A stretch of 64,000 nt of DNA from Alphaproteobacteria bacterium (GTDB lineage: Bacteria; Pseudomonadota; Alphaproteobacteria; UBA6615), in NCBI GenBank assembly GCA_039980135.1, contig JBDXCV010000009.1, positions 381,854 to 445,853 of the forward strand, written 5' to 3'. The notes under the pieces were generated by a model, which saw only the letters and a list, made by a program, of their open reading frames with translations, did not search any database and was not told the DNA's origin. The position numbers and the translations under genes were made by a program. Positions 53,283-63,179 of the stretch are shown one piece after another (positions within the stretch are counted from its first letter, which is position 1; every line of letters starts with the position of its first letter).

Positions 53283-55287
53283 GGAGGTATCTCCCTATTC
53301 TGAATCCGACGTCGTCCCGCCCGGTGGACAGGCCGTCCCGGTAGGCCGCGCGTAAGGTAGTGCGCGTACCCGATCGCCAACTCGATCCCTTGACCACATG
53401 GGAGTCGCCGAAGGATGGCCCGAGCGGATCGGTCGCGATGGAGCCTTTCACGGGCGGCTCCAGCGAGTACCAGTCATGGACCCATTCGCTGACATTCCCC
53501 GTCAGGTCGAAAAGCCCGGATTTCTCGGCCGCGAAGCTTGCCACGGGCGCGATCCGCGCATGTCCGTCATTGTAATTGGGAACGAAATTCCGGGCCACAC
53601 CATTGGCGGATTCGTCAGCAATGTTACCCGCGCCCCGCGGGATGGTCGCCGCATCGCCCCAGGTGAATATGCTCCGGGCCGGCCGACCGGCCTTACGCGC
53701 GAGCCATTCCCATTCCGCCTCGCTCAATAGCCGGTATCCGTCTGCCTTCGGATCGATCCCGCGCAACCGCCCCCCGGACATGTCATAGAACGGCTTGAAC
53801 CCCTCCTTTGCGCTCAGCCAGTTGGCGAAGGCCGCCGCGTCCTGCCAGCGCACGTCGCTCACGGGTTCGTTCGGCGCCAGTCCCTGGCTGCCCCTGAACA
53901 TCGCCATCTGGCCATTGGTTGTCTCATGCCTGGCCGCATAGAACGGCCGGGTCAGGCGTACTTTCCGCTCGAATTCGTTGGCCCGCTGGCCGACCTCGTG
54001 GCGCGGCGCGCCCATCGTGAATTCATCTTTGGGCTCGAACAGCACGAGTTCGATCCCCGCGCTGTTGGTGTAGACGCGCGGTGCCTCGGCCAGTTTCGCC
54101 GTTGCCTCGGGGATCAGCGTCTCGCGGATCGCAAGCGGGCGTGCCGCCGATGGCAGCACGGTGCGGGTGATCCCACGGTAACCCGGCCGACGCAGTTCGA
54201 TGGTCGTCGGCACCGCCGGCAGGCGCAGGGACATACGGCCCGCACCGCGCGCCTTTCCGTTCACCAGTATCTGCGCCGGCGGCTTGGTCTCGATCTCCAC
54301 CAGTCCCAACTCGGGTTTGAGTGCAATCTCGAGGGTCCGCGTCTCGCGGGGTTTGAGCCGCACCGTCCGGGTCACGCCGCTGTAACCGTCAAGAATATAG
54401 ACGACGGTGTGGTCCTCCCCAGCGCTGACATCGATACTCTCCGAAGGATTGACCCGTCGGCCATCGACCAGAAGCTCGCCTCCGGCGGGCGTCACGCCAA
54501 ACCGGAGCGTCGCCGCAAGGGGCGGCAGCCGATAATTCCGAATCACTTGCGGCCGGGTGTTGGTGATTCGAATCACGTCCTCGACCGGTTGCCGGTTCGG
54601 TGCCGTGACCGTGACCCGGTACTCTCCGCCCGTCAGCGAACGGTCGATCGGCGCCGCGCCCGCCCCGGCACCATCAATCGTCACTGTCGCGCCGGCAGGA
54701 TCCGAGCGAATGGTTAACCGCCCCGAGACTGGTTCCAACGCTATCTCAATCTCGGTGATCTCGCCCCGCACCAGTTCGATGTCCCGCGTCGCCTTCGCGA
54801 AATACGGGTGATCCACCGCCAGCACATGGGGGCCCGCTTCGCCCTCGATATCGAGCACGGGCCCAACGGTCACCGGCCGCCCGTCGAACGACCAGCGGCT
54901 CTCGTTGCGCGCGAGCGATGTCGTCGCCACGACCCGGCCGGGTAACGGCACCAGGGTCACCGTGATCCGGCGGCCTTTCTCACCCGACTGAATTTCCCGC
55001 ACAGACTCCCGGAACCCCGGCGACCGCACCAGCAATACCGGTGCGCGCGATACCGTGTAGACCGCATCCCCCACCGTCAGCCCGAACCCCTCGGCCAGAT
55101 CGATGGTCCCGGCCGGTTCGGCCTCGGCGGGCAGGATCGTCACCCGTGTCGCGTTGGTGGAAATCAAAACCCCTGCAACCGCGACAACCACCAGGACCAG
55201 CGCCACCAGTCCGAACAGATAAAGCCGGGCCTGCCGTGCGCGCGCCTTGCGCAGTCCCCGTTCGAACGTGTGCTCAGATTCGTTCAT
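53260..55287 (-). CDS. Membrane-anchored PEGA-repeat SUMF1-like protein without cysteines
   Basis: 675 aa. TM helix near 22-44, several PEGA-type beta repeats (about 180-400; RLTIRSDPAGATVTIDGAGAG, LVEIETKPPAQILVNGKARG), and a C-terminal formylglycine-enzyme-like domain (about 420-670; GYRLLSEAEWEWLARKAG, SGLFDLTGNVSEWVHDWY). The whole chain has no cysteine, so FGE chemistry is impossible; the fold is probably a scaffold, as in gliding protein GldK. ATG 55287 overlaps the upstream gene by 14 bp. Co-encoded with a proton channel and VWA proteins. Confidence 0.88.
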   Translation of the reverse strand: MNESEHTFERGLRKARARQARLYLFGLVALVLVVVAVAGVLISTNATRVTILPAEAEPAGTIDLAEGFGLTVGDAVYTVSRAPVLLVRSPGFRESVREIQSGEKGRRITVTLVPLPGRVVATTSLARNESRWSFDGRPVTVGPVLDIEGEAGPHVLAVDHPYFAKATRDIELVRGEITEIEIALEPVSGRLTIRSDPAGATVTIDGAGAGAAPIDRSLTGGEYRVTVTAPNRQPVEDVIRITNTRPQVIRNYRLPPLAATLRFGVTPAGGELLVDGRRVNPSESIDVSAGEDHTVVYILDGYSGVTRTVRLKPRETRTLEIALKPELGLVEIETKPPAQILVNGKARGAGRMSLRLPAVPTTIELRRPGYRGITRTVLPSAARPLAIRETLIPEATAKLAEAPRVYTNSAGIELVLFEPKDEFTMGAPRHEVGQRANEFERKVRLTRPFYAARHETTNGQMAMFRGSQGLAPNEPVSDVRWQDAAAFANWLSAKEGFKPFYDMSGGRLRGIDPKADGYRLLSEAEWEWLARKAGRPARSIFTWGDAATIPRGAGNIADESANGVARNFVPNYNDGHARIAPVASFAAEKSGLFDLTGNVSEWVHDWYSLEPPVKGSIATDPLGPSFGDSHVVKGSSWRSGTRTTLRAAYRDGLSTGRDDVGFRIGRYLHGETAPQ

Positions 55288-56758
55288 CGGGCACGATCTC
55301 CAGGACCAGGTCGGCCTGTCCCGGCGCAATATCGACTCGCACCAACACGGCCTGAAACCCCTCGCGGACTCCCTCAAACGTATAGCGCCCAGGCCGCAGC
55401 TCGATGGTCCGCTCGGTGATCTTTCCCACGATTCCGACCCCGCGCACGGTGATGTTGGTCTTCCCGTCCGACACGATCCGTACCGGCATCTTTACGGCAT
55501 ATGCCGCGACCACCCCGGCGAGCGAGTCGGCCTGCGCGGCAAGCCGGGGGCTGTCATTGCGCAACGGCGCCACGGCGTCGACGATCGATCCGGCGTCGGC
55601 AGCCACCGCCTCCGAGGCCAACCGTTCGGGTGCCGCCAAGTGCCGTGCCGCACGCGCGTGCAGACCGGTGATTGTCTGCGCAAGCGCCAGCCCGTCGCCG
55701 ATGTCGCGGTCGGCCGGTGCGAGCCGGCGAAGCTGGATATAGGTCTGCTCCGCCTTGGTCCAGTCGTCGGCCTGCGCGGCCGCCTGCGCTGTCGCGGTCA
55801 GGCGCGCTATCAGAAGTTCCAGCTCCAGGCCGGCGATCTTCTCGTCCAGCACATCGACCTCGGCACGATCGGGATAGATCGCGCGTGCGGCATCCAGGTT
55901 GCCTTGCGCCGATGTGAGTTTGCGGGCGGCCACATCGTTGAGACCCCTCACGATATGTCCGGCGAACCGCGCTTCGCGCTGCAGACGGCGAATTTCGGTC
56001 AGCCTCGAAGCCAGTGCACCGCGCGCCGGATCGATCGTCAGCGCAGCGTCGAGATGCTCACGCTCGGCATCCAGATTATTCTCGACCCGCGCGACCGCTG
56101 CGGCCTCGATCTTTGCAAGCAGCGACGGCAGCGCGTCGATCCGTTCCTTCAGAGCCAGAGCGGGCGCCGCGCCCGGTCGGATATCCAGCGCCCGGCCGAT
56201 CGCCAGGGCGGCCGCGTCGTAGCTATCGTCCCCAAATGCGGTCTCGGCGGTGCCAAACGCATCATTGAACGCCGTCTCACGCGCCGCCAATGCCGCCTCG
56301 GCGATCTTGCGCGCCGCCGCGAGTTCGGCGACGCCCCCGGCATAGCTGCCCTCGCCGAACAAGGCGATGGCCTTCGCCTTGCCGTCCAGTATCCGGCGCT
56401 GTGCGCCGGCATCCCAGCGGGCGAAATCCTCGTGAATCACCGCCGGCTCCAGTTCGGCCTGGAATGCGGCCAGATTGGCCGTGAATTGGGTGCGGGCGGC
56501 CTCGTTCGCCGCTTCGTCCGGGGCGATTTCCGGTGTTACAACTTCCGGTGCCGCCGGTTCATTCCGGGGTGCCTTCGCGACCGTTTCGGCGTTTGGTTCC
56601 GCCGCGCGCGACACAGGTGATACGTCCGAGGGCCGCAGCAGGACGATTCCGCCATAGACGAGACCGATCACCGCGATGCCCGCAGCGATGCCGACCACCA
56701 GCTGCATCCGGCGGCGCTGAGCCGCCCGGCTTTCCTGTTCGAGTTTCTCCTGGAGCAT
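55274..56758 (-). CDS. Single-TM protein with TPR-like helices and PEGA-like C-terminus
   Basis: 494 aa. Cytoplasmic N-terminal basic stretch, TM near 19-42 (LVVGIAAGIAVIGLVYGGIVLL), a long helical region with TPR-like pairs (FGEGSYAGGVAELAAARKIA; SYDAAALAIGRALDIRP), then a C-terminal beta domain IELRPGRYTFEGVREGFQAVLV typical of PEGA-like modules. Likely a periplasmic scaffold of the same machine. Starts 15 bp after the lipoprotein gene. Confidence 0.8.
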   Translation of the reverse strand: MLQEKLEQESRAAQRRRMQLVVGIAAGIAVIGLVYGGIVLLRPSDVSPVSRAAEPNAETVAKAPRNEPAAPEVVTPEIAPDEAANEAARTQFTANLAAFQAELEPAVIHEDFARWDAGAQRRILDGKAKAIALFGEGSYAGGVAELAAARKIAEAALAARETAFNDAFGTAETAFGDDSYDAAALAIGRALDIRPGAAPALALKERIDALPSLLAKIEAAAVARVENNLDAEREHLDAALTIDPARGALASRLTEIRRLQREARFAGHIVRGLNDVAARKLTSAQGNLDAARAIYPDRAEVDVLDEKIAGLELELLIARLTATAQAAAQADDWTKAEQTYIQLRRLAPADRDIGDGLALAQTITGLHARAARHLAAPERLASEAVAADAGSIVDAVAPLRNDSPRLAAQADSLAGVVAAYAVKMPVRIVSDGKTNITVRGVGIVGKITERTIELRPGRYTFEGVREGFQAVLVRVDIAPGQADLVLEIVPDERI

Positions 56759-56773
56759 GGGCGCCCGTGTCGC

Positions 56774-58039
56774 CTAGAGCTGGACGTTCGGGGTTCGCTC
56801 TTCCTCGAAGACCTTCTGCAGAAAGGCCCGCCACTGAGCGAATTGTTCCTTCGCCGTACCCGTCAACTCCACAGTCTTCTCGTTGAACGCCACAACCCGC
56901 GGGCCGAGATCGATATCGATGGATTCGCCCAGCTCGGCCAGCGCTTCACGATGCACCTTTGCTTCCTTGCTGGTCTGGAAACTGCTCGACAGCAAGGTCG
57001 CGCCCACCGTTCCGGCGACGACACCGCCAGTGACACCTGCCGTCTGGCCCGCCGTCGAGTCCGAATTTGCCCCGGCGATCACCGCCAGCACGCCCAGTCC
57101 GATCGCCAACACACCCAGTGCGGCCTCGCCGATCGCCTCCTCGTTGGCATCACGCCGGGCCTGGATTTCCAGCAGGCTCTGCTCCTGCCAGATCAGGTAG
57201 CTGTCCTGCATCTCGGCGCTGAAGGCGCGGTAATGGTCCTGCAAACCGTCGACGAACAGTTGATCGCGCACCCGCACGGCCCGGGTACGTTCCAGCATCG
57301 GGTCCGCATCGCTTGGGAAACTGCGCAAGGCAACAGTGTTTCGTTTGGTTTCCAGATGCTCGGCAAACGCCGCCTCGGCGAAATTGGAACCGAAGCGCAA
57401 CTCGGTCAGCCGGCCCAGATTGTCCAGCTCCGCGATCGAGTAATCGTCGAGTTCAAGAGCAACCCGGTTGGCGGCTTCCGCAAACACCGGGTCATAGGGG
57501 TCGAGCCCGTCATTGCGCGCGTTCTTGTGGAAACCCGGAGAAACCTCATGGTCAAAGGACCGAACGAACCACGACTTGCCCGACACATCCACAACCTCGA
57601 CCTGGATTTCGACATCCTCGCCGGTGGATTCGATGATCGTTCCCAGCACATACAGATCGCCTGTCGCGCTGCTGTCCGGCGTCACGCGGACCGCGCCGAA
57701 CGCACCCGTCGCCTCGAGCGCCTCTTTCAGTTTCAATGCAAAGCGGTTCGCCTCGGCCCGGCGCAGTTCCGGCCAAACGCCCTCTTCCTCATAGTTGCGT
57801 GCGGCATCGGAAAGGCCCGGATCGAACACGGGCACGACCACATCCAGGCGCGGCTTCGCGGGGTCGACCTCCGCCGGCCCCTTGGGGTCGAACAGCGACG
57901 ACAATTGCGGCCCCACATTCGGGCCGCTGGCACCACTCGCGCCGCCGCCAGAGCCGACATTTCCGTTGGTCACGCAGCCCGTGAGAATGAAGCACGCGCA
58001 AAGGGCGTAGACACCCGTCTTGCGGAAAAGTTTCTGCAT
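56774..58039 (-). CDS. Outer-membrane-type lipoprotein of the motor operon
   Basis: 421 aa. Lipobox LTGC with Cys22; the next residue is Val, which would allow sorting to the outer membrane. The N-terminal globular part (LDVVVPVFDPGLSDAARNYEEEG... LYVLGTIIESTGEDVEIQVEV) resembles LPP20/CsgG-like lipoproteins in style. A hydrophobic Gly/Ala segment near 305-345 may insert into membrane. ATG 58039 has CGGAGAG upstream. Second gene of the operon, 20 bp after the first. Confidence 0.82.
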   Translation of the reverse strand: MQKLFRKTGVYALCACFILTGCVTNGNVGSGGGASGASGPNVGPQLSSLFDPKGPAEVDPAKPRLDVVVPVFDPGLSDAARNYEEEGVWPELRRAEANRFALKLKEALEATGAFGAVRVTPDSSATGDLYVLGTIIESTGEDVEIQVEVVDVSGKSWFVRSFDHEVSPGFHKNARNDGLDPYDPVFAEAANRVALELDDYSIAELDNLGRLTELRFGSNFAEAAFAEHLETKRNTVALRSFPSDADPMLERTRAVRVRDQLFVDGLQDHYRAFSAEMQDSYLIWQEQSLLEIQARRDANEEAIGEAALGVLAIGLGVLAVIAGANSDSTAGQTAGVTGGVVAGTVGATLLSSSFQTSKEAKVHREALAELGESIDIDLGPRVVAFNEKTVELTGTAKEQFAQWRAFLQKVFEEERTPNVQL

Positions 58040-58059
58040 GTCGCTCTCCGTCTGCCCGC

Positions 58060-58848
58060 CTAGTCCTGCACGGGCAGGCCCTTATACCTGCGATACTCGT
58101 CCCACAGCCGCTTTTTCAGCTGCGGATCGGTTTCTTCGATCGCCGCCTGGCGTATCTGCGCCTCCAGGGCGCTGTCATTATCCGCCGGCGGGATGTCCTC
58201 GGGAACCTTACCGCTGCCCGGTGTCCGCGCGGCCTCGAGCACCGGCTCATCACCCGGCGGGCTGTCTTCGGGCGGTTGCGCGCCCTCGACATCGTCGGGC
58301 CGGGTCCATTTGCCATCCGGGTTCGACCGCGTCGTCCCCGAAGACGTCGACGTGGACGCGGTCACGGTCGGTTCATCACCGGCCACATCACTAGCGGCCG
58401 TCGAAGCGCCCGGCGCGGATGGCGCCGCCTCCTGCGCATCCGGGCCGGAGATATCGCTCGCCGCCGTGGACATCTCGCTGCCATCCGATTCGGAACCGGC
58501 CGCCCCGGACCCCGTCGACCCGTTGGCACTCGCGCCGCCAGCGCCACCGCCGCCGCCCGTCCCGGCGCGTTGGCTTTGGCATTCCTCGAAACGGGCCAGC
58601 GAACGCTGAAAGGCCCGGTCCATGCGCGCGATCCGTTCCTCGCGGGTCAGGCCGGGCTCGTCGGCATAGTCGACGGTCACCTCGGTGCAATCATGCGAAA
58701 GTGTGCCCGCGTCGCGCGTGCCCTGTCCGTTTGATGGCCCGTTGGTCGGTGTGCCCGATTGGGCCCAGGCTGGGGCTGCAAGCAGTGCAACCAGACCCGC
58801 AAACGCCGTCAGCATCACCAGATTTCCCGTTCTCGGCCCGATTGCCAC
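58060..58848 (-). CDS. Secreted Ser/Thr/Gly-rich protein heading the motor operon
   Basis: 262 aa from GTG 58848, preceded by GGGAG 6 bp away. Signal peptide ([20 protein letters not shown]; cut before QSG). A short conserved-looking helix with Cys ([30 protein letters not shown]) and a long disordered Gly/Ser/Thr/Pro-rich stretch precede a basic helical C-terminus ([19 protein letters not shown]). Two or three Cys could form a disulfide. No known domain. Probable first gene of the unit; the upstream 247 bp to rpsU hold divergent promoters. Confidence 0.72.
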   Translation of the reverse strand: MAIGPRTGNLVMLTAFAGLVALLAAPAWAQSGTPTNGPSNGQGTRDAGTLSHDCTEVTVDYADEPGLTREERIARMDRAFQRSLARFEECQSQRAGTGGGGGAGGASANGSTGSGAAGSESDGSEMSTAASDISGPDAQEAAPSAPGASTAASDVAGDEPTVTASTSTSSGTTRSNPDGKWTRPDDVEGAQPPEDSPPGDEPVLEAARTPGSGKVPEDIPPADNDSALEAQIRQAAIEETDPQLKKRLWDEYRRYKGLPVQD

Positions 58849-59095
58849 AACATGCTCCCATCCAGATGCGCGCGTCCGAATGCGCACGTTGCGATGGTAC
58901 CGCCATCGCGTCGACATGCCCAACGCGGGCTGCCGGATATCATGGAAACGCCGAAATAAGGCGATTTTCCGGCGAATACACCCCACGCAAACTTGGCTTT
59001 TCCGCCAATCCCGTGTTAGAAGGCGCCTCCCCGTTGGGGACGGCACTGAAAACCGCGTATTTATGCGGGTTGCAGGTCGGAATGTGCGGAAGGGG

Positions 59096-59311
59096 GTGAT
59101 TCCTATCGTCCAGGTCGTAGTTAGAGACAATAATGTCGACCAGGCGCTGAAAGCGCTGAAGAAGAAGATGCAGCGCGAAGGCGTATTTCGCGAGATGAAG
59201 CTCCGTCGCTCATATGAGAAGCCGTCGGAAAAGCGTGCTCGTGAGAAGGCGGAAGCGGTTCGCCGGGCTCGGAAGCTCGCGCGCAAGCGCAAGGAACGCG
59301 AAGGCTTCTAG
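59096..59311 (+). CDS. rpsU: 30S ribosomal protein S21
   Basis: 71 aa, typical of alphaproteobacterial S21: [36 protein letters not shown] and a basic tail. It takes part in initiation through the small subunit. The first codon is unsettled: GTG 59096, or the next codon ATT 59099, which aligns with the Met of homologues starting MPIVQV. The GGAAG at 59088-59092 is spaced better for ATT. Ends before a strong hairpin terminator. Confidence 0.95.
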   Translation: MIPIVQVVVRDNNVDQALKALKKKMQREGVFREMKLRRSYEKPSEKRAREKAEAVRRARKLARKRKEREGF

Positions 59312-59346
59312 CCCCGCGACAACACCTCCTGTTTTCAGGAAAAAGA

Positions 59347-59378
59347 AAACGCACGACCTTATCGGGTCGTGCGTTTTG
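59347..59378. terminator. Bidirectional terminator between rpsU and pntB
   Basis: AAAACGCACGACC (59347-59359), loop TTATCG, GGTCGTGCGTTTT (59366-59378): a perfect 13-bp stem with U-run on both strands, between two convergent genes. Confidence 0.9.
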
Positions 59379-59427
59379 CGTTTCTGGATGGGCGCGTGGT
59401 TTGGTTCGCGCCCGGGAATGGCGGCGC

Positions 59428-60831
59428 CTAGTGGCCGCCGCCCTTCAGCGCCTTGACGATGTCCTCACACATTTTCTTCGCATCGGCGAACAGCATCATC
59501 GTGTTGTCTTCGTAGAAGAGCGGATTGTCGACACCGGCATAACCCGAGGCCAGCGAGCGCTTGATGAACAGCACCGTGCCCGCCTCCTCCACGTTGAGGA
59601 CCGGCATCCCGTAGATCGGGCTGGACTTGTCGGTCTTCGCCGCCGGGTTGGTGATGTCGTTCGCGCCGATCACGAAGGCCACGTCGGTCGAGGAGAAGTC
59701 CGAGTTGATCTCGTCGAGTTCGAACACGACGTCATAAGGCACACTCGCCTCGGCCAGCAGCACATTCATGTGGCCCGGCATACGCCCGGCTACGGGGTGA
59801 ATGGCGTAACGCACATCCACGCCCTTTTCCTCGAGGACCTGCGCCATCTCGGCCAACGCGTGCTGGGCCTGGGCCACGGCCATGCCGTAACCCGGCACGA
59901 TGATGACCTTCGTTGCCTGCTCCATGATGAAGGCCGCATCGTCCGCGGCGCCCTGGCGGACCGTGCGGTCGCCGAGGTCTTCCATGCCCGGCGTCGCGGT
60001 CTCGCCGCCGAACCCGCCCAGGATCACGTTGAAGAAGGACCGATTCATGCCCTTGCACATGACGTAACTCAGGATCGCGCCGGAGGAACCCACCAGCGCG
60101 CCGACGATAATCAGCGCCGGATTGGCCAGGGTGAAACCGATGCCCGCGGCCGCCCAGCCGGAATAGGAGTTCAGCATCGACACGACGACCGGCATGTCGG
60201 CGCCGCCGATCGGCACGATGATCAGGACACCGAGCACCAGCGAGATCGCGACGATGACCCAGAAGGCCGAGTCGGACTGGGCGACGGTCAACCAGATCAC
60301 GCAGACCACCAGCGCGATGCCGAGCCCCAGATTGAGCATGTGCTGGCCCGGGAAGACCAGCGGCTTGCCCGGCAGGATCCCCTGCAGCTTGCCGAAGGCG
60401 ATAATCGAGCCCGTGAAGGTGATCGCGCCGATGGCCGTGCCGATCGACATCTCGATCAGGCTTCCCGTGTGGATATCGCCGACGGTGCCGATCCCGTAAG
60501 CCTCGGGCGAGAAGAAAGCCGCCCCGGCGACAAACACCGCGGCGAGGCCGACCAGCGAATGGAATGCGGCGACAAGCTGCGGCAGCGCCGTCATGGCGAT
60601 CTTCAGCGCGATAATCGCACCGAGGCCGCCGCCAATCGCGATCCCGAGGGCGATGGTCCCGAAGGAGGTCACACTGGGCAGGGTCAGGGTGGTGAGGATG
60701 GCGATGACCATCCCCGTGACGCCATAGATATTGCCCATCCGGGCGGTCTTCGGCGAGCTGAGCCCGCGCAGCGCCATGATGAAACAGACGCTGGCGACCA
60801 GATATGCAAATGCTGTGAGTGAAGCTGGCAT
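59428..60831 (-). CDS. pntB: NAD(P) transhydrogenase subunit beta
   Basis: 467 aa. Nine-plus TM helices then the NADP-binding domain III (VIVPGYGMAVAQAQHALAEM; DVAFVIGANDITNPAAK). Couples hydride transfer between NADH and NADP to proton entry, supplying NADPH. Third gene of pntAA-pntAB-pntB; 13 bp after pntAB. Family length and residues are normal. Confidence 0.95.
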   Translation of the reverse strand: MPASLTAFAYLVASVCFIMALRGLSSPKTARMGNIYGVTGMVIAILTTLTLPSVTSFGTIALGIAIGGGLGAIIALKIAMTALPQLVAAFHSLVGLAAVFVAGAAFFSPEAYGIGTVGDIHTGSLIEMSIGTAIGAITFTGSIIAFGKLQGILPGKPLVFPGQHMLNLGLGIALVVCVIWLTVAQSDSAFWVIVAISLVLGVLIIVPIGGADMPVVVSMLNSYSGWAAAGIGFTLANPALIIVGALVGSSGAILSYVMCKGMNRSFFNVILGGFGGETATPGMEDLGDRTVRQGAADDAAFIMEQATKVIIVPGYGMAVAQAQHALAEMAQVLEEKGVDVRYAIHPVAGRMPGHMNVLLAEASVPYDVVFELDEINSDFSSTDVAFVIGANDITNPAAKTDKSSPIYGMPVLNVEEAGTVLFIKRSLASGYAGVDNPLFYEDNTMMLFADAKKMCEDIVKALKGGGH

Positions 60832-60844
60832 GTCTTGCGCTCTG

Positions 60845-61252
60845 CTACTTTTTCGCGCGGAACATCGAGAGCATACGCTGCGTCACGATAAACCCGCCAA
60901 ATATGTTCACCGACGCGAGAATCACGGCGATGAACCCGAAAGTCTTGGAAATGTTCCACTCACCCGGCCCGGCCGCGATCAGCGCGCCGACGATGATCAC
61001 CGACGAGATGGCGTTGGTGACGGCCATCAGCGGCGAATGCAGCGCCGGGGTGACGCTCCACACCACGTAGTAGCCGACGAAACAGGCCAGCACGAACACG
61101 GTAAACAGGAACACGAACGGATCGCCGCCGGCGGCCGTCTGGGACAGGGCGAGTTGCGTCGCGTCCTGCGCCAGCGCACCGGCGCGCTCGGCAATGCCCT
61201 GCGCGTCGTTGGCCAGTTGGGCGGCGTTTTCAGCTAGGGTCGAAGGATCCAT
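60845..61252 (-). CDS. pntAB: NAD(P) transhydrogenase subunit alpha, membrane part
   Basis: 135 aa, the split-off TM domain of alpha in alphaproteobacteria: [20 protein letters not shown] and [18 protein letters not shown], the proton-conducting helices that pack with pntB. Starts 2 bp after the pntAA stop. Confidence 0.94.
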   Translation of the reverse strand: MDPSTLAENAAQLANDAQGIAERAGALAQDATQLALSQTAAGGDPFVFLFTVFVLACFVGYYVVWSVTPALHSPLMAVTNAISSVIIVGALIAAGPGEWNISKTFGFIAVILASVNIFGGFIVTQRMLSMFRAKK

Positions 61253-61254
61253 GG

Positions 61255-62505
61255 TCAGGCTCCCGGCTCGGATGAGGTTTCTTCGTTATCCGCCGCGTCG
61301 TCCGCGTCCGTGTCGTCCGCTGGCGCGGGCTCCGGGGCGGGCGGCGTTTCGTCTTTCGGCTGCAGGGCCGGGTGCACGATCTTGCCGTCGCGCGTCAGGC
61401 AGGTGCCGACGATGATCTCGTCTTCCCAGTCGATGGCGATCTTCTTCTCGTCCTTGTCGACCAGCAATTCGATAAAGTTCTGCAGGTTGCGTGCATACAG
61501 CGCAGACGTGTCTGCCGCGAGCTGCGACGGCAGGTTGAGTTCGGCCAGGATGATCACGCCGTTGTCGGTGACATGCTTCTCGCCCGGCTTGGTCTGGGTG
61601 CAGTTGCCGCCCTGTTCCGCCGCGAGATCGACAATCACCGAACCGGCTCTCATCGAGGCGACCATGTCGTCATTGACCAGCACCGGTGCCTTGCGCCCCG
61701 GGATCAGCGCCGTCGTGATGACGATGTCCTGATTCTTGATGTGATCGGCGATCAGTTCGGCCTGGCGGCGCTTGTAATCGTCGGACATTTCCTTGGCGTA
61801 GCCGCCGGTGGTCTGTCCGGTATCGCCCTCGTCGGGCTCGACCATCACGAAGGACGCGCCGAGGCTCGCCACTTCTTCCTTGGCGGCCATGCGCACGTCG
61901 GTGGCCGACACGATGGCGCCCATGCGGCGCGCCGTGGCGATGGCCTGGAGGCCGGCCACGCCGGCACCCATCACAAACACCTTGGCCGGGTTGATTCGAC
62001 CCGCGGCCGTCATCAGCATCGGCATGCCGCGACCATAATTCGCCGCGCCGTCAATCACGGCCTTGTAGCCTGACAGGTTCGACTGGGAACTCAGCACGTC
62101 CATCGACTGGGCGCGGCTGATGCGCGGCAGCATCTCCATGGCAAACGCCACGATGTTGTGCTTCGCATATTCCTCGACGCCGATCGGGTCACCATACGGG
62201 TTGTGCAACGCGATCAGCATCGCCCCGTTCGGGATGTCAGAGAGACCGTCCTCGCCGCCATCCGCCTGGGTGCGCGGGCGCTGTACCTTGAGCACGATAT
62301 CGGCGCCCGCCAGCGTTTCGGCGCGGGTGGACTCGACAGTCGCGCCGGCCTCGGTATAGGCGGCGTCGGGAATCGCTGCCGCCTCGCCGGCGCCGGACTC
62401 GACGCTCACATCGAATCCCCATTGCAGGTAGCGTTTGATCGTATCTGGGGTTGCGGCCACGCGGCGTTCGTGCGGGCGGCGTTCCTTTGCAATCGCGATC
62501 TTCAT
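61255..62505 (-). CDS. pntAA: NAD(P) transhydrogenase subunit alpha, NAD-binding part
   Basis: 416 aa, soluble domain I. Alanine-dehydrogenase-like: [23 protein letters not shown]-binding [19 protein letters not shown] and [16 protein letters not shown] 62505 (MKIAIAKE) is the family start; the longer frame adds 53 unrelated residues. C-terminal 30 residues are acidic and Pro-rich. First gene of the operon. Confidence 0.94.
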   Translation of the reverse strand: MKIAIAKERRPHERRVAATPDTIKRYLQWGFDVSVESGAGEAAAIPDAAYTEAGATVESTRAETLAGADIVLKVQRPRTQADGGEDGLSDIPNGAMLIALHNPYGDPIGVEEYAKHNIVAFAMEMLPRISRAQSMDVLSSQSNLSGYKAVIDGAANYGRGMPMLMTAAGRINPAKVFVMGAGVAGLQAIATARRMGAIVSATDVRMAAKEEVASLGASFVMVEPDEGDTGQTTGGYAKEMSDDYKRRQAELIADHIKNQDIVITTALIPGRKAPVLVNDDMVASMRAGSVIVDLAAEQGGNCTQTKPGEKHVTDNGVIILAELNLPSQLAADTSALYARNLQNFIELLVDKDEKKIAIDWEDEIIVGTCLTRDGKIVHPALQPKDETPPAPEPAPADDTDADDAADNEETSSEPGA

Positions 62506-62790
62506 GGTGTGAAGAACCTCGTTTCGAACCAACATGTGCAGGGCCGATCGACGCCTGCACCGTGCACCTGACAGTGCGGTAAGAATATGCCGCGCTGCAG
62601 CACTCAGGGCAAGCCACATCCCCTGCCTTGTCTTGTGCCACGGGGGAAAACCGGCCTCGAACACCGGCGGCCGCCCGTTCCCCGCGGCGTCGGCGCCTGA
62701 CCTGGGTCAATTCGCCACCGCCGGCGTTCCCATAAAGTTTGCGCAAGGGTCGGCACAGCCGCCCATCAAGAACTCGGAGACAAGGAAAAT

Positions 62791-63042
62791 GTCCTCAGCA
62801 CGCTGGACCATTGTTCGATCCGGACCGTCAAACTCGACGGTTCCGGCGGCTCCGGCGCCTTCGATCATGTGGCGTTCCGGGCGAAGAACCCCGAAATGCT
62901 GATGTCCAGGCTTGAGGCGAAACGCGTCCGGTTCCGCGAGCGCACGGTTCCCGACCACGACCTGTTCCAGATCTTCATCGAAGACCCGAACGGGATCACG
63001 GTGGAACTCAACTATCTCGCGGATGAACAGGTCGCGGCCTAG
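62791..63042 (+). pseudogene. VOC/glyoxalase-family remnant with internal deletion
   Basis: 84 codons. The start LSTLDHCSIRTVKLDGS matches the beginning of VOC proteins (LDHVxIRTxDL), and it jumps directly to GAFDHVAFRAKN...FQIFIEDPNGITVELNY, the second beta-alpha-beta-beta-beta half. About 45 residues between the halves are missing and no start codon with ribosome site is in frame upstream. Best read as a decayed glyoxalase/dioxygenase-fold gene. Confidence 0.7.
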
Positions 63043-63179
63043 CGCCGTTTCCGGAATTCCGGCTGTGCGGTGTTGCACGCCGGGCTTGTGAATCCGTAAA
63101 CCGGCCTGCTACTCAAGGTGGGGAGCAGTCGCGATCCGTCGTGGACGCCGTCACTATCTGCACGATCAGGGGAACAGCC

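Noticed and set aside
50258-58848. Reading the proton-channel operon as a Zorya defence system
   Set aside because: No OmpA-like domain on the partner proteins and no helicase or nuclease effector nearby; the partners are VWA proteins.
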